Positions 34,240 to 43,495 of a stretch of DNA of 64,000 bases are shown in pieces. Below the pieces are notes generated by a model. The model saw only the letters and a list, made by a program, of their open reading frames with translations. It was not told the origin of the DNA and did not search any database. This DNA comes from Clostridiales bacterium (GTDB lineage Bacteria; Bacillota; Clostridia; Lachnospirales; Lachnospiraceae), in the NCBI GenBank assembly GCA_018374355.1, contig JAHAFI010000013.1, positions 11,568 to 75,567 of the forward strand, given 5' to 3'. A program made the translations under genes and the position numbers. Each line of letters starts with the position of its first letter. Position 1 is the stretch's first letter.

Positions 34240-36321
34240 TTATTTCGTCAACAACAACATAACCTCATTACTTCTAGCAATAAACTTCGTCATCTCCTCC
34301 GGACTCAACTGCTTATGCGCCAGCATCGCCAAATCATACAGCTGCTCACAAATCATCGGCACATGTTCTTCATCCTCTTTATGCTCCACCACATACTTCA
34401 CCAGCGGATGATTTGCATTCAACACCAATGTCGTCTGGGTTCCACCCCCAAACATATTGGCATCCATGCCATACATCTTCATCATATCCTGCATTCTGCG
34501 GCTCTCTTCAGACAGAGTCATCATAGAAGAAATATTCTCATTTTTCAGCTTTTCAACCTTCACATCCAACTGCTCCTGATGCAATGCCTTCTTGAACACT
34601 TCTGTCAGAGAATCCGTCATCTCTTTCAGATCTTCCCCATCTTCCTTGAAGTTTTCTGTCAGCTCCGCATCAATTCTCTGGAATTTAACTTCTTCATTTT
34701 TCTGTTCCAGATGGGTAATAAACGCAGAATCAATATTATGTTTCAGAATCACAGCATCCATGCCTTCTTCCTTAAACATATTGATATACTGGCTCTGCTG
34801 CACCTCGTCTGTCACATAGAAAACCGTAGTTTTCTCCTTTTCGCCGCTGTCTTCTGCTTTTACATCCTCTGCTTTCGCATCCTCTGCCTTTGTATCTGTT
34901 GTATCTGCATTTTCCTCTGTCACATCATCTTTTTTATTCTCTTCGATATAGTCCTTCAGCGTCAGATATTTGCCGTCCAGATTCTTATACAGAATATAAT
35001 CATTCATCTTGTCCGCAAACTTGCTGTCCTTGATGCATCCGAATTTGATAAACGGATTGATGTCATCCCAGTATTTCTCATAATCTTCTCTCGCTGTCTT
35101 GCACATGCCAGCCAGTTTGTCAGCCACTTTCTTGCTGATATAATCAGAAATCTTCTTCACAAATCCGTCATTCTGCAGCGCGCTTCTGGAAACGTTCAGC
35201 GGCAGATCCGGACAGTCGATCACACCTTTTAACAGCATCAGAAATTCCGGGATCACTTCTTTGATATTATCCGCGATAAATACCTGATTGTTGTACAGTT
35301 TGATAGTACCCTCGATGGAATCATACTCTGTATTGATTTTCGGGAAATACAAAATACCTTTCAGGTTAAACGGATAATCCATGTTCAGGTGAATCCAGAA
35401 CAGCGGCTCCTTATAGTCCATAAATACTTTCCGGTAAAATTCTTTATACTCCTCATCCTTGCATTCATTCGGATGCTTTGTCCACAGCGGATGAATATCG
35501 CTCAGAGAAACCGGACGTTTATTGATCTTCACCTTATCTTTTGCCGGAGAAACTTCAACAACTTCCTTCTCTCCGTTCTCATTTTCTTTTTCCTCAGTCT
35601 TGGCTTCCTCATGAATATGCTCAACGACTACATCGTCTTCTCTCAGATCTGCTTCGTCGATGGTCTCATATTCCTGCTCCGCATTTTCTTTTGACAGGAA
35701 GATCTCAACCGGCATGAAGGAACAGTATTTTTCCAGCACCTCACGCACACGGTATTCATTTGCAAACTCCAGACTTTCCTCATTCAAAAACAGAGTGATC
35801 TCTGTACCCACGGTAACTTTATCACCGTCTGTCATATCATACTCGGAACCGCCGTCACACTCCCAATGCACCGGAGAAGCGCCCTCCTGATAGGACAGGG
35901 TATCGATGTGTACTTCCTCTGCTACCATAAATGCAGAATAGAATCCCAGTCCGAAATGTCCGATAATCTGGTCTTCATTTGTTTTATCCTTATATTTCTC
36001 CAAAAACTGGGTCGCACCGGAAAATGCGATCTGGGTAATGTATTCCTCTACCTCATCCGCAGTCATACCGATACCGGTATCGATAAATTTCAGGGTTTTC
36101 TTTTCCGGATTTACGATTACCTCAATTTTGTTTTTATGGTTTTCAGGGAAAGAAAATTCTCCCATCACTTCCAGTTTTTTCAGTTTTGTGATTGCGTCAC
36201 AGCCATTGGAAACCAGCTCACGAACGAAAATATCGTGATCGGAATACAGCCATTTTTTAATAATCGGAAAAATATTATCACTGTTAATAGAAAGATTGCC
36301 ACGTTTTGCTTCCATGGTCAT
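34240..36321 (-). CDS. htpG: Chaperone HtpG (Hsp90)
   Basis: 693-residue bacterial Hsp90, an ATP-driven folding chaperone acting as a dimer in the cytoplasm. The GHKL ATPase motifs are visible: RELVSNGCDAITK near residue 40, FIDTGIGMTADE, and GHFGLGFYSAFMVAEEV near residue 122. A charged linker rich in E and K lies near residues 225-270, and a second acidic, alanine-rich insert (KAEDAKAEDVKAEDS) lies near 490, before the C-terminal domain. AAGGAG is 5 bases before the ATG. A CIRCE operator lies just upstream of its promoter. Confidence 0.95.
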   Translation of the reverse strand: MTMEAKRGNLSINSDNIFPIIKKWLYSDHDIFVRELVSNGCDAITKLKKLEVMGEFSFPENHKNKIEVIVNPEKKTLKFIDTGIGMTADEVEEYITQIAFSGATQFLEKYKDKTNEDQIIGHFGLGFYSAFMVAEEVHIDTLSYQEGASPVHWECDGGSEYDMTDGDKVTVGTEITLFLNEESLEFANEYRVREVLEKYCSFMPVEIFLSKENAEQEYETIDEADLREDDVVVEHIHEEAKTEEKENENGEKEVVEVSPAKDKVKINKRPVSLSDIHPLWTKHPNECKDEEYKEFYRKVFMDYKEPLFWIHLNMDYPFNLKGILYFPKINTEYDSIEGTIKLYNNQVFIADNIKEVIPEFLMLLKGVIDCPDLPLNVSRSALQNDGFVKKISDYISKKVADKLAGMCKTAREDYEKYWDDINPFIKFGCIKDSKFADKMNDYILYKNLDGKYLTLKDYIEENKKDDVTEENADTTDTKAEDAKAEDVKAEDSGEKEKTTVFYVTDEVQQSQYINMFKEEGMDAVILKHNIDSAFITHLEQKNEEVKFQRIDAELTENFKEDGEDLKEMTDSLTEVFKKALHQEQLDVKVEKLKNENISSMMTLSEESRRMQDMMKMYGMDANMFGGGTQTTLVLNANHPLVKYVVEHKEDEEHVPMICEQLYDLAMLAHKQLSPEEMTKFIARSNEVMLLLTK

Positions 36322-36389
36322 TCACACTCCTTTATCTTCTTTTCAATTTTTAGAAATATCCATCCTAAGGATTTTTCCTGCTGCATTTA

Positions 36390-36418
36390 ATAGTAATACG
36401 CAAAAATCCAATTGTCAA
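36390..36418 (-). promoter_or_regulatory. Promoter of htpG
   Basis: Minus-strand TTGACA (36413-36418) and TACTAT (36390-36395), 17-base spacer, immediately downstream of the CIRCE element. Confidence 0.8.
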
Positions 36419-36425
36419 GATAAAA

Positions 36426-36452
36426 TTAGCACTCATTCGAAATGAGTGCTAA
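36426..36452. promoter_or_regulatory. CIRCE element (HrcA operator)
   Basis: Exact consensus TTAGCACTC, nine bases, GAGTGCTAA. HrcA binds this site to repress heat-shock genes. Placed 7 bases upstream of the htpG -35 box. Confidence 0.95.
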
Positions 36453-36488
36453 TAATTTGATAAAAAATATAAAATTCCTCTAAAGTCA

Positions 36489-37469
36489 CTATGCTGTCTC
36501 CTGAATCACCAGCCGGTAATCCAGCATTTGTTCCCGTCGTCCGATTTTCGGATTCTGAATCATTTCCAGCAAAATTTCTGCTGCCCTGCGTCCGCTGTCC
36601 TGATATTCATAGTGAACGGTGGTCAGTCTGGGTGTCACAATATCCGCCACCACTCCGTGACCAATTCCGGTGATTTTTACCTCCCCGGGAATCCTTACTC
36701 CATGGTCCTTCAGACAGGCCGCCGCTCCTACTGCAATCATATCCGAAGCACAGAATACGCCGTCAATGGGCGCACCCTTTTTCAGCAGCTCTTCCATGGC
36801 CCGGTATCCCGACTCCATGGTAAAATCCGCCTCCCCATGAGGAATATCCTCCAGCCTCCTGCCGTATTCCTCCAAAGCCTTCTGTACCCCTGCAAACCGC
36901 TTTTCTCCGGCTGCCCGGTCCTTCCGGCTGACCCCCAGATAAGCAGGATGGGTGCACCCGGATTCAAGAAGATACCGCATCATATCACAGGCCGCTCCCT
37001 GATCGTTGTGGTACACACAGGAATACTCCCTGCTGTGCTGTCCCACAAGAACCACAGGAAATGCCATCCTCTTCAGCGCTTCCCTATGCTGTCCGGTAAT
37101 CACCGATGCCGCCAAAATCAGTCCATCCACCTGACTCTGCTCAAAACTTTTTAACAATTGAATTTCCTTTTCCGGGCTGCGGTTGGAATTCATCAGCAGC
37201 ACATTATAGTTTTCCCGATCCATCACCTGACTGATTCCTGACAGGATTTTCGGAACAGATTCCGAATCAATCTGGGGAACCACCACGCCTACCCGCCTGC
37301 TTTTTTTCGTCCGCATGGAGCGGGCATTTTCCGAGGGCTGATAGTTGGTCTCCTCCACAATTTTTTGAATCCGTTCTCTTTTTTCCTGACTCAGACTTCC
37401 GTCATTGAGGTACCGGGAAACTGCCGCGCTGGAAACACCAGCCAGTTTTGCAATTTCACTGATTGTCAT
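36489..37469 (-). CDS. LacI-family transcriptional regulator
   Basis: 326 residues. The N-terminal helix-turn-helix MTISEIAKLAGVSSAAVSRY is followed by a periplasmic-binding-type effector domain. It begins 6 bases after the amylosucrase-like gene and is probably translated from the same mRNA. A 16-bp LacI-type palindrome sits at the promoter of that operon, so the protein probably represses the enzyme and itself, with a sugar as inducer. The inducer is unknown, though sucrose or a glucan breakdown product would fit. Confidence 0.9.
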   Translation of the reverse strand: MTISEIAKLAGVSSAAVSRYLNDGSLSQEKRERIQKIVEETNYQPSENARSMRTKKSRRVGVVVPQIDSESVPKILSGISQVMDRENYNVLLMNSNRSPEKEIQLLKSFEQSQVDGLILAASVITGQHREALKRMAFPVVLVGQHSREYSCVYHNDQGAACDMMRYLLESGCTHPAYLGVSRKDRAAGEKRFAGVQKALEEYGRRLEDIPHGEADFTMESGYRAMEELLKKGAPIDGVFCASDMIAVGAAACLKDHGVRIPGEVKITGIGHGVVADIVTPRLTTVHYEYQDSGRRAAEILLEMIQNPKIGRREQMLDYRLVIQETA

Positions 37470-37475
37470 CTCCGG

Positions 37476-39566
37476 TTACTCCTGATTTTTCAGCAGCCAG
37501 TAGCTGCCGTACGCCGGAATCTGCACTCCTCTCGCTTCCATCCTGCGTCCGCTGAGAAGATCGGTATACATTCCGTCCTCCTCATTGATCCATGCAACCT
37601 TATCGTACTCGCTGAAATTAAACAGCGCCACCAGTTTCTCTCCGTTTTTCCTCTTCACCAATCCCAGAATGGAATCGTCCCATGTATCCAGCGTCTCCAC
37701 ATCGGCATCGGCTGCAAAACAGTCGTGACTGCTTCTGATTTCTTCCATTTTCTGCAGTCCATGGAAGATTTCAGCCTGAATCGTCCCTTCGGTATTGCGA
37801 AGCGCCGCCTTTTCCCACTGGAATTTTCCTCTGTGCAGATAACGGGAATCCTCCCATTTTTTCGGATCCTGATGGTAAGAATAATCATTTTCCTGTCCGA
37901 TTTCATCTCCGCTGTAGATCACAGGGATTCCTGCCTGTGTCAGCATGTAGGCATGAAGGGTCAGATCAAAGCGTACCGCTTTTTGCAGCGCCTCTTCATT
38001 TCTCTCATACGCAGCTTTTTCCACTCCGCAAAGTGAAGCGGTCGTTCCGCACTGGCGGGCATCTCCGGAGGTTGGATCGTCATTGTACAGTTCTCCTCTT
38101 CCGAAATATTCCGGATATTTTCCTGTGAAGAAATCGCTGAGATACCGTTTGTGCGCCACTTCCTCGATGCCGAACTGTTTCAGCCATTCATAATCCACTC
38201 CCCAGCCGATATCATCATGGCAGCGCAGGTAATTTAAAAATACATAGTCCTTGGGAAGATGGTTTACAATGTCCATCTGCCGGCGAAGGAGACGGGTATC
38301 CCTTGTGGCAACGGTGTGCCATGTGGTTGCCATGGTGGTTACATTGTAAAGCATATGGCATTCCGGCTTCTCAACGGTTCCGAAATACGGAACTACCTTT
38401 TCCGGTTCCATTACGACCTCACCTAAAAGCATTACCCCCGGACACACGATTTCACAGATCATACGCATCATGCGGACGATGGTGTGAACCTGCGGAAGGT
38501 TCCGGCAGTTTGTTCCAAGCTGTTTCCAAATATAGGGAACTGCATCGATCCTGATTACATCAATGCCCTTATTGGTAAGATTCAGCATATTGTAGATCAT
38601 TTCATTCAGAACCACCGGATTCCAATAGTTCAGATCCCACTGGTAAGGATAAAATGTAGTCATGACAAATTTGTTCCGATCCGGCAGCCATGTGAAATTT
38701 CCCGGCGCCGTAGTGGGAAATACCTGAGGAACTGTCTGTTCGAACTGGCTGGGAATATCGTAATTATCGTAAAAATAATAACGGTTCATGTACTCCGGTT
38801 CCCCGGCTCTCGCTCTCTTCGCCCATTCATGGTCTTCTGATGTATGGTTCATGACAAAATCCAGACACAGACTGATTCCCTTTTCCCTGCATTCATCTGC
38901 CAGACTCTCCAGATCCTCCATGGTTCCCAGTTCCGGCTGTACCTTCCTGAAATCGGCAACTGCGTAACCGCCGTCACTTCTGCCCTCCGGGGATTCCAGA
39001 AGGGGCATCAGATGAAGGTAGTTTACCTTGCACTCCTGAACGTAATCCAGCTTTTCCCGCACCCCGTTGAGATTTCCGGCAAATGCATCCACATACATCA
39101 TCATACCGAGAATGTCATTTTTCTTATACCAGTTTGGATTTGCCTCTCTTTTCCGATCCAGCTCCTTCAGACTGTCTTTTCTGTATTTATAGATGTTTTC
39201 AAGGTTGACGCACAGCTCATCAAATTCCTGCTGACCGTTCTGGTAGAGTTCGTTATATAACCATTTCAGCTCGTCATAATGAACGGCCATTCTCTGCCGG
39301 AATTCATCCTCTTCCTGTTTTTCTTTTCCTTCGGCTTCTGCTTTTGCCTTTTCTTTGGCCGCTTTTTCCTCTGCCGCTTTTTTTGCTTCGGTTTCTGCTT
39401 TTGCCTTTTCCTCTGCTGCTTTTCTTGCTTCGGCTTCCGCCTTTTCCTTTTCTTCGGCTGCCTTTTCCTCTGCTGCCTTTTTAGCTTCTGCCTCGACCTT
39501 TTCTTCCCGGATTTTCGTCTGGAGCATTTTTTTGTTCTCCATCTTTTTCTTCATTCTAGCTTTCAT
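37476..39566 (-). CDS. Amylosucrase-like GH13 enzyme with a charged N-terminal helix
   Basis: 696 residues. The GH13 barrel resembles amylosucrase and sucrose-acting subfamilies: LCLDFVMNHTSEDHEWA (region I), GIDVIRIDAVPYIW with the nucleophile aspartate, LLGEVV with the acid/base glutamate, RCHDDIGW with the third acid. APGNFTWLPDRNKFVMTTF is a sucrose-enzyme hallmark. The first 80 residues are alanine, lysine and glutamate repeats (EAKKAAEEKA-type), a predicted long helix, absent from the usual enzymes. No signal peptide. ATG 39566 has GAGGAG upstream. Sucrose hydrolysis or glucan synthesis is inferred; specificity unverified. Confidence 0.83.
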   Translation of the reverse strand: MKARMKKKMENKKMLQTKIREEKVEAEAKKAAEEKAAEEKEKAEAEARKAAEEKAKAETEAKKAAEEKAAKEKAKAEAEGKEKQEEDEFRQRMAVHYDELKWLYNELYQNGQQEFDELCVNLENIYKYRKDSLKELDRKREANPNWYKKNDILGMMMYVDAFAGNLNGVREKLDYVQECKVNYLHLMPLLESPEGRSDGGYAVADFRKVQPELGTMEDLESLADECREKGISLCLDFVMNHTSEDHEWAKRARAGEPEYMNRYYFYDNYDIPSQFEQTVPQVFPTTAPGNFTWLPDRNKFVMTTFYPYQWDLNYWNPVVLNEMIYNMLNLTNKGIDVIRIDAVPYIWKQLGTNCRNLPQVHTIVRMMRMICEIVCPGVMLLGEVVMEPEKVVPYFGTVEKPECHMLYNVTTMATTWHTVATRDTRLLRRQMDIVNHLPKDYVFLNYLRCHDDIGWGVDYEWLKQFGIEEVAHKRYLSDFFTGKYPEYFGRGELYNDDPTSGDARQCGTTASLCGVEKAAYERNEEALQKAVRFDLTLHAYMLTQAGIPVIYSGDEIGQENDYSYHQDPKKWEDSRYLHRGKFQWEKAALRNTEGTIQAEIFHGLQKMEEIRSSHDCFAADADVETLDTWDDSILGLVKRKNGEKLVALFNFSEYDKVAWINEEDGMYTDLLSGRRMEARGVQIPAYGSYWLLKNQE

Positions 39567-39591
39567 ACCGTTCTCCTCAACCGTTTCTTCT

Positions 39592-39607
39592 TTGTAATCG
39601 ATTTCAA
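39592..39607. promoter_or_regulatory. Putative LacI-family operator
   Basis: TTGTAATCGATTTCAA, a near-perfect 16-bp palindrome with the central CG typical of LacI-family sites, 5 bases downstream of the -10 box. Confidence 0.72.
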
Positions 39608-39611
39608 TCCA

Positions 39612-39639
39612 ATTATAACACACCGTTTAAAAAACACAA
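39612..39639 (-). promoter_or_regulatory. Promoter of the amylosucrase-lacI operon
   Basis: Minus-strand TTGTGT (39634-39639) and TATAAT (39612-39617), 16-base spacer. Confidence 0.65.
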
Positions 39640-39789
39640 TACCACAAAACCCGATTTTACATACAATTCCACCCAAAAAGTGACTGTTCCTACGTCAAAC
39701 CTCAAATGCCTGTTAGCTTAATCTAGAATTTCTCCCACACCTCCGCACTAAGACTATTAGAACACACCTGAATCATGCAAAAACAATTC

Positions 39790-39829
39790 TTTGGACATAT
39801 GAAAGGAGATTCACCCACCTATGTCCAAA
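39790..39829. repeat. Inverted repeat TTTGGACATA in a 350-base gap
   Basis: Perfect 10-bp arms around a 20-base spacer. A related TTTGTCCAA follows at 39900-39908. The 39640-39968 gap contains no gene that I can support. Confidence 0.5.
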
Positions 39830-39968
39830 ATGCAGATTGCGCACTTATTTAGACCATAAAACGCAGTATTTTGGATATTATACAAGGAATTCCCATATAT
39901 TTGTCCAATACGCGAATTCCTTCCTCCGCCAAACGCAAGCTTCCGGCTTTTTCTTCTCCGACTTACTC

Positions 39969-40313
39969 CTATCGGTTCACCTCAATCTCCAGCATCCTGT
40001 CCACCACTGCATCTACCGTCTTTCTGCTCTCCTCACTGAGTTTTGCATATTTCTCCATATATTCCTGACTGGTCTCCGCCAGATGGGTTAATCTGGTTTT
40101 TCTCTCCACTGTTAATTTCTGTTCTGAAAATCCCAGCATATAATCAATGGATACGCCAAAAAGTTCTGCCATTTCAATCAGCAGACTGCCTCTCGGATCT
40201 CCTTCCCCTTTTTCAATCTTGCTGATTGTATTCTGGGAGCAGCCGATTTTTACTGCAAGCGTTAGCTGTGTCATTTTCTTTTGTTCTCTCAGCTCTTTAA
40301 TTCTCGTCTGCAT
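39969..40313 (-). CDS. XRE-family DNA-binding protein
   Basis: 114 residues: an N-terminal Cro/CI helix-turn-helix (KKMTQLTLAVKIGCSQNTIS) and a C-terminal helical tail (YMEKYAKLSEESRKTVDAVV) that may dimerise. ATG 40313 follows GAGGAG; the GTG at 40331 is less likely. It is divergent from the PAP2 gene with 237 bases between them. Targets unknown; no phage genes are adjacent, so a prophage repressor is unlikely. Confidence 0.85.
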   Translation of the reverse strand: MQTRIKELREQKKMTQLTLAVKIGCSQNTISKIEKGEGDPRGSLLIEMAELFGVSIDYMLGFSEQKLTVERKTRLTHLAETSQEYMEKYAKLSEESRKTVDAVVDRMLEIEVNR

Positions 40314-40479
40314 AAAATTTTTTCTCCTCACTTTTCTCCCAGTGTAACGAAAAAGAGGCCATTTCTTACTCTGTACAGAGTATTGCTCAACTTATTTTGG
40401 AGTATTTTCTTATATTTTATGCATTATCTTAATAATTCTTTTATCTTTCTTAAAGTTCTCTTAGAACCTCTGGATTCCT

Positions 40480-40508
40480 TTGCTTTCCAAAATCATCTGT
40501 GCTATAAT
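40480..40508 (+). promoter_or_regulatory. Promoter of the PAP2 gene
   Basis: TTGCTT (40480-40485) and TATAAT (40503-40508), 17-base spacer, 42 bases before the start codon. Confidence 0.65.
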
Positions 40509-40550
40509 CCCATATGATGACGTAGAATTTACTGAGGAGGTGCATGTTGT

Positions 40551-41207
40551 ATGCTGAAACGCAGCAAACGTTTAATACCAATTGTTTTGTATGGGGCATT
40601 TTATATGATATGTTTTTCTTTACTGGAACAGAGACCCGGGAAGTATCATCTGATCAATTCCAGTCTGGACCAAAAAATACCCTTTTGTGAATATTTTATT
40701 GTTCCCTATTTTCTGTGGTTCGCTTACATAGCAGGCACTGTGTTATTCTTCGTATATTTTAACGAGGACCGGACCGAATATATCAATCTTCTGGTTAATC
40801 TGGGCCTCGGTATGACTTTGTTCCTGATTGTCTCCTATGTGTATCCCAATGGACTGGCTCTCAGGCCCCATGAGTTCCCCAGAGACAATATTTTCACCGC
40901 CATGGTTCAATATCTTTACCGGATTGATACGCCTACCAATGTACTGCCAAGCATCCATGTGTACAACTCGGTTGCCGCATTCTGTGCGATTAATAGCTGC
41001 AGGAAGCTTCAGAAACACCGGATCATCCGCTATTCCGCTTTTGTGCTGACGACTTTGATCGTTCTCTCAACGATGTTCTTAAAACAGCATTCCATTGCTG
41101 ATGTGGCTACCGGCATTACCTTCAGCGTTGCCTCCTACATCGTCATTTATAAGGTTTATGCCCGCTCCACGGCAAAAGAGAAGCAGCATTCTACAGTACG
41201 AAAATAG
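40551..41207 (+). CDS. PAP2-family membrane phosphatase
   Basis: 218 residues with about five to six membrane helices. The phosphatase motifs are visible: NGLALRP (motif 1 arginine-proline), NVLPSIHVYNS (PSxH) and FLKQHSIADVATG (third motif, histidine and aspartate). Lipid phosphate or undecaprenyl pyrophosphate dephosphorylation is the usual role. GGAGG lies 10 bases before the ATG. Single-gene unit with its own promoter and terminator. Confidence 0.88.
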   Translation: MLKRSKRLIPIVLYGAFYMICFSLLEQRPGKYHLINSSLDQKIPFCEYFIVPYFLWFAYIAGTVLFFVYFNEDRTEYINLLVNLGLGMTLFLIVSYVYPNGLALRPHEFPRDNIFTAMVQYLYRIDTPTNVLPSIHVYNSVAAFCAINSCRKLQKHRIIRYSAFVLTTLIVLSTMFLKQHSIADVATGITFSVASYIVIYKVYARSTAKEKQHSTVRK

Positions 41208-41251
41208 AAACAACTTTTTTACATCGATATTTTTTCCAACGACATAAAAAC

Positions 41252-41295
41252 ATCCCGGCAGGAAACCATTTTGAAGCTTTCCTGCCGGGATATTT
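41252..41295 (+). terminator. Terminator of the PAP2 gene
   Basis: Stem ATCCCGGCAGGAAA/TTTCCTGCCGGGAT with a 12-base loop, then ATTTTAT. It also faces the convergent glycosyltransferase gene, whose stop is 60 bases away. Confidence 0.85.
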
Positions 41296-41350
41296 TATGT
41301 CTGAATTTTTTTATATTGGGAGCAAAAGATATTTTAATCTTACCATCTTC

Positions 41351-42367
41351 TTAATTAAATCCGTAAATTTTCTGGACGATCTTGTACCCTGCTACAGAAA
41401 CCTGTCTTCCCCCTTTGCCCGGAAGATTGCACAGTCTTCCCAGCAGACTCAGACGAATGGAGAGATAGATCTTCTTATCTGCATCTTTCAGGTAACGCCA
41501 CAGTTCTTTTTTCTTTTCATAATTTTCTTCCGTCTTTGACTTGATCAGGAAAATGGTGGAAACCGTGGTAATCATGGTCAGCATATGCAGCATGTAATCC
41601 CTCTGTTTTTTGTTCAGATTTTTCTGACGGGCAATATGGTCGATCATCAGTTTATTTACCCGAATCTGCTGATCAATCCTGCCAATCATCACATTTTCGC
41701 TGACGGACTGATCCTCTCTTCCGATAAAATACCGGTACAGATTCACATCCAGATAGTACATGGTATTTACCATGGACAGAGGTACGAAAGCCACCAGATT
41801 GTCCACATAAAAGGTATGTTCCGGCAGCACCAATCCGCACTCCCTTAAAAGCTCCGTGCGGTAGATCATGGAATGCATCAGAAGGTAGTGACTGTATCCC
41901 AGCGATTTTACGTCTTCCCAGCCGAAAATCCGTTCCTGCGGGAGAGCCACATCGTAGCGCATCACGGCCTTGCGTTTCGCTCCCACCTTTTCATATACAT
42001 AATTGCAGATCAGAAGATCCAGTGTCCTCGGACCCCGGATGCACGCTTTCAGGGTATCCAGTGCTTTCCGGTAAGCCTCCTCATTCAGCCAGTCATCGCT
42101 GTCCACTACCTTGAAATACAATCCTGTAGCATTTGCAAGACCTGTATTTACAGCTCCTCCGTGTCCTTTATTTTCCTGATGGATGGCTTTTACAATCCCC
42201 GGATACTGTTCTTCATACTCTCTGGCAATCTTTAAGGTGTCGTCCCGGGAACCGTCGTCCACCACCAAAATCTCCACTTCATCACCACCGACCAGCAGTG
42301 AATCAATACATTTTTTCATATACTCCTGTGAATTATAACAGGGTACTGCAATACTTAATACCTTCAC
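41351..42367 (-). CDS. Family 2 glycosyltransferase
   Basis: 338 residues with the GT-A fold signature: SIAVPCYNSQEYMKKCIDSL, VDDGSRDDT and the DxD-type KVVDSDDWLNEEA near residue 92. The C-terminal part is helical, without clear membrane anchors. Members transfer sugars to cell-wall, capsule or lipid acceptors; donor and acceptor unknown. The start codon is GTG at 42367, with AAGGAAG 9 bases upstream. It lies 29 bases after the mutY stop region in the opposite order, so mutY is the upstream neighbour on the same strand. Confidence 0.9.
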   Translation of the reverse strand: MKVLSIAVPCYNSQEYMKKCIDSLLVGGDEVEILVVDDGSRDDTLKIAREYEEQYPGIVKAIHQENKGHGGAVNTGLANATGLYFKVVDSDDWLNEEAYRKALDTLKACIRGPRTLDLLICNYVYEKVGAKRKAVMRYDVALPQERIFGWEDVKSLGYSHYLLMHSMIYRTELLRECGLVLPEHTFYVDNLVAFVPLSMVNTMYYLDVNLYRYFIGREDQSVSENVMIGRIDQQIRVNKLMIDHIARQKNLNKKQRDYMLHMLTMITTVSTIFLIKSKTEENYEKKKELWRYLKDADKKIYLSIRLSLLGRLCNLPGKGGRQVSVAGYKIVQKIYGFN

Positions 42368-42396
42368 GTTTTTTACTTCCTTTTTCTTTAATGTTT

Positions 42397-43476
42397 TTAT
42401 CTCTTTTCACGAAAGAAATCTACACCCAGTTTCATATTCATGTACGATGCATAGGCATGAAATGCCGCCGGAACCGGATACCGTTCTTCCACATCCGCGG
42501 CCTCGGCAAATATCATCTCATCCTGCTTTTCGGTATCCAAGGCTGCTACCTTCACCACATATCCTTTCATTCTCCACTCCACATGGGAAAAGATATGCTT
42601 TGCGTCATCCAGCGGCTGTATCCTCAGAGGGACAAGCTGATGCTCTTTCACCCATTCCAAAATCTGTTCTTCTGCCAGATGGCCTTCCAGATTCGGCAGT
42701 TCATATAGCCCTGCCAGCAGGCCTTTGGAGGGGCGTTTTCTCACAGCCACCCGTTCTCCGTCCCGGATCACCAGAACGGTTTTCTTTTCCAGTCTGCGCT
42801 CCTTCGGCTTTTTCTTGACCGGAAGCGCCTCCACAGTATGGTTGGCTCTCGCTTTACACAGCTTCGCCACCGGACAGATTTCGCATTTTGCCGGACCATT
42901 GGGTACGCAGACCGTAGCGCCCAGCTCCATGAGAGCCTGATTCAGATCCCCGGGACATTCCGTGGGCATGATTTTTTGAAGCTCCCGCTCCACATGGGAC
43001 TTCACAGACTGCTTTAAAATATCGTCATAGCTCTCGGTAATCCTTGCATAGACCCGCAGAACATTTCCGTCCACTGCGGGAACGGGAATGCCGTAGGCAA
43101 TGGAGGCCACTGCCCCTGCCGTATAATTTCCAATTCCCGGAAGCTCCCTGAGTTTTTCATAATCCGCAGGCAGGACGCCTCCATATTCTTCTACAATACG
43201 CACCGCCGCCTTCTGGATATTCCGTACCCGGTTATAGTAGCCCAGCCCCTCCCAGAGCTTTAAAAGCCGCTCTTCCGGGCAGGACGCCACATCCTCCACC
43301 CTTGGAAGCTCCCTGATAAACCGTTCAAAAAACGGCTTTACCGCCTCCACCCGGGTCTGCTGCAGCATAATCTCTGAAATCCAGATGTAATAGGGATTTT
43401 TCGATTCCCTCCATGGAAGAATTCTGTGGTCCTTCCGGTACCATTGAACCAGAGGTTCCCCAATCTTCTCTATCAT
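42397..43476 (-). CDS. mutY: A/G-specific adenine DNA glycosylase
   Basis: 359 residues. Removes adenine opposite 8-oxoguanine. The helix-hairpin-helix LRELPGIGNYTAGAVASIAYG and the catalytic aspartate in PAVDGNVLRVYAR are visible, followed by a [4Fe-4S] cluster loop CEICPVAKLC and a C-terminal NUDIX-like domain for 8-oxoG recognition. A long in-frame extension upstream to 43752 is rejected because it overlaps sfsA and is not family-like; ATG 43476 has GGAG 9 bases upstream. Lies just downstream of sfsA. Confidence 0.95.
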   Translation of the reverse strand: MIEKIGEPLVQWYRKDHRILPWRESKNPYYIWISEIMLQQTRVEAVKPFFERFIRELPRVEDVASCPEERLLKLWEGLGYYNRVRNIQKAAVRIVEEYGGVLPADYEKLRELPGIGNYTAGAVASIAYGIPVPAVDGNVLRVYARITESYDDILKQSVKSHVERELQKIMPTECPGDLNQALMELGATVCVPNGPAKCEICPVAKLCKARANHTVEALPVKKKPKERRLEKKTVLVIRDGERVAVRKRPSKGLLAGLYELPNLEGHLAEEQILEWVKEHQLVPLRIQPLDDAKHIFSHVEWRMKGYVVKVAALDTEKQDEMIFAEAADVEERYPVPAAFHAYASYMNMKLGVDFFREKR

Positions 43477-43495
43477 TTTTTCATCTCCGTATTTT

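Noticed and set aside
39969..40313. Prophage repressor
   Set aside because: The XRE gene stands alone among chromosomal genes, with no phage genes or attachment sites.
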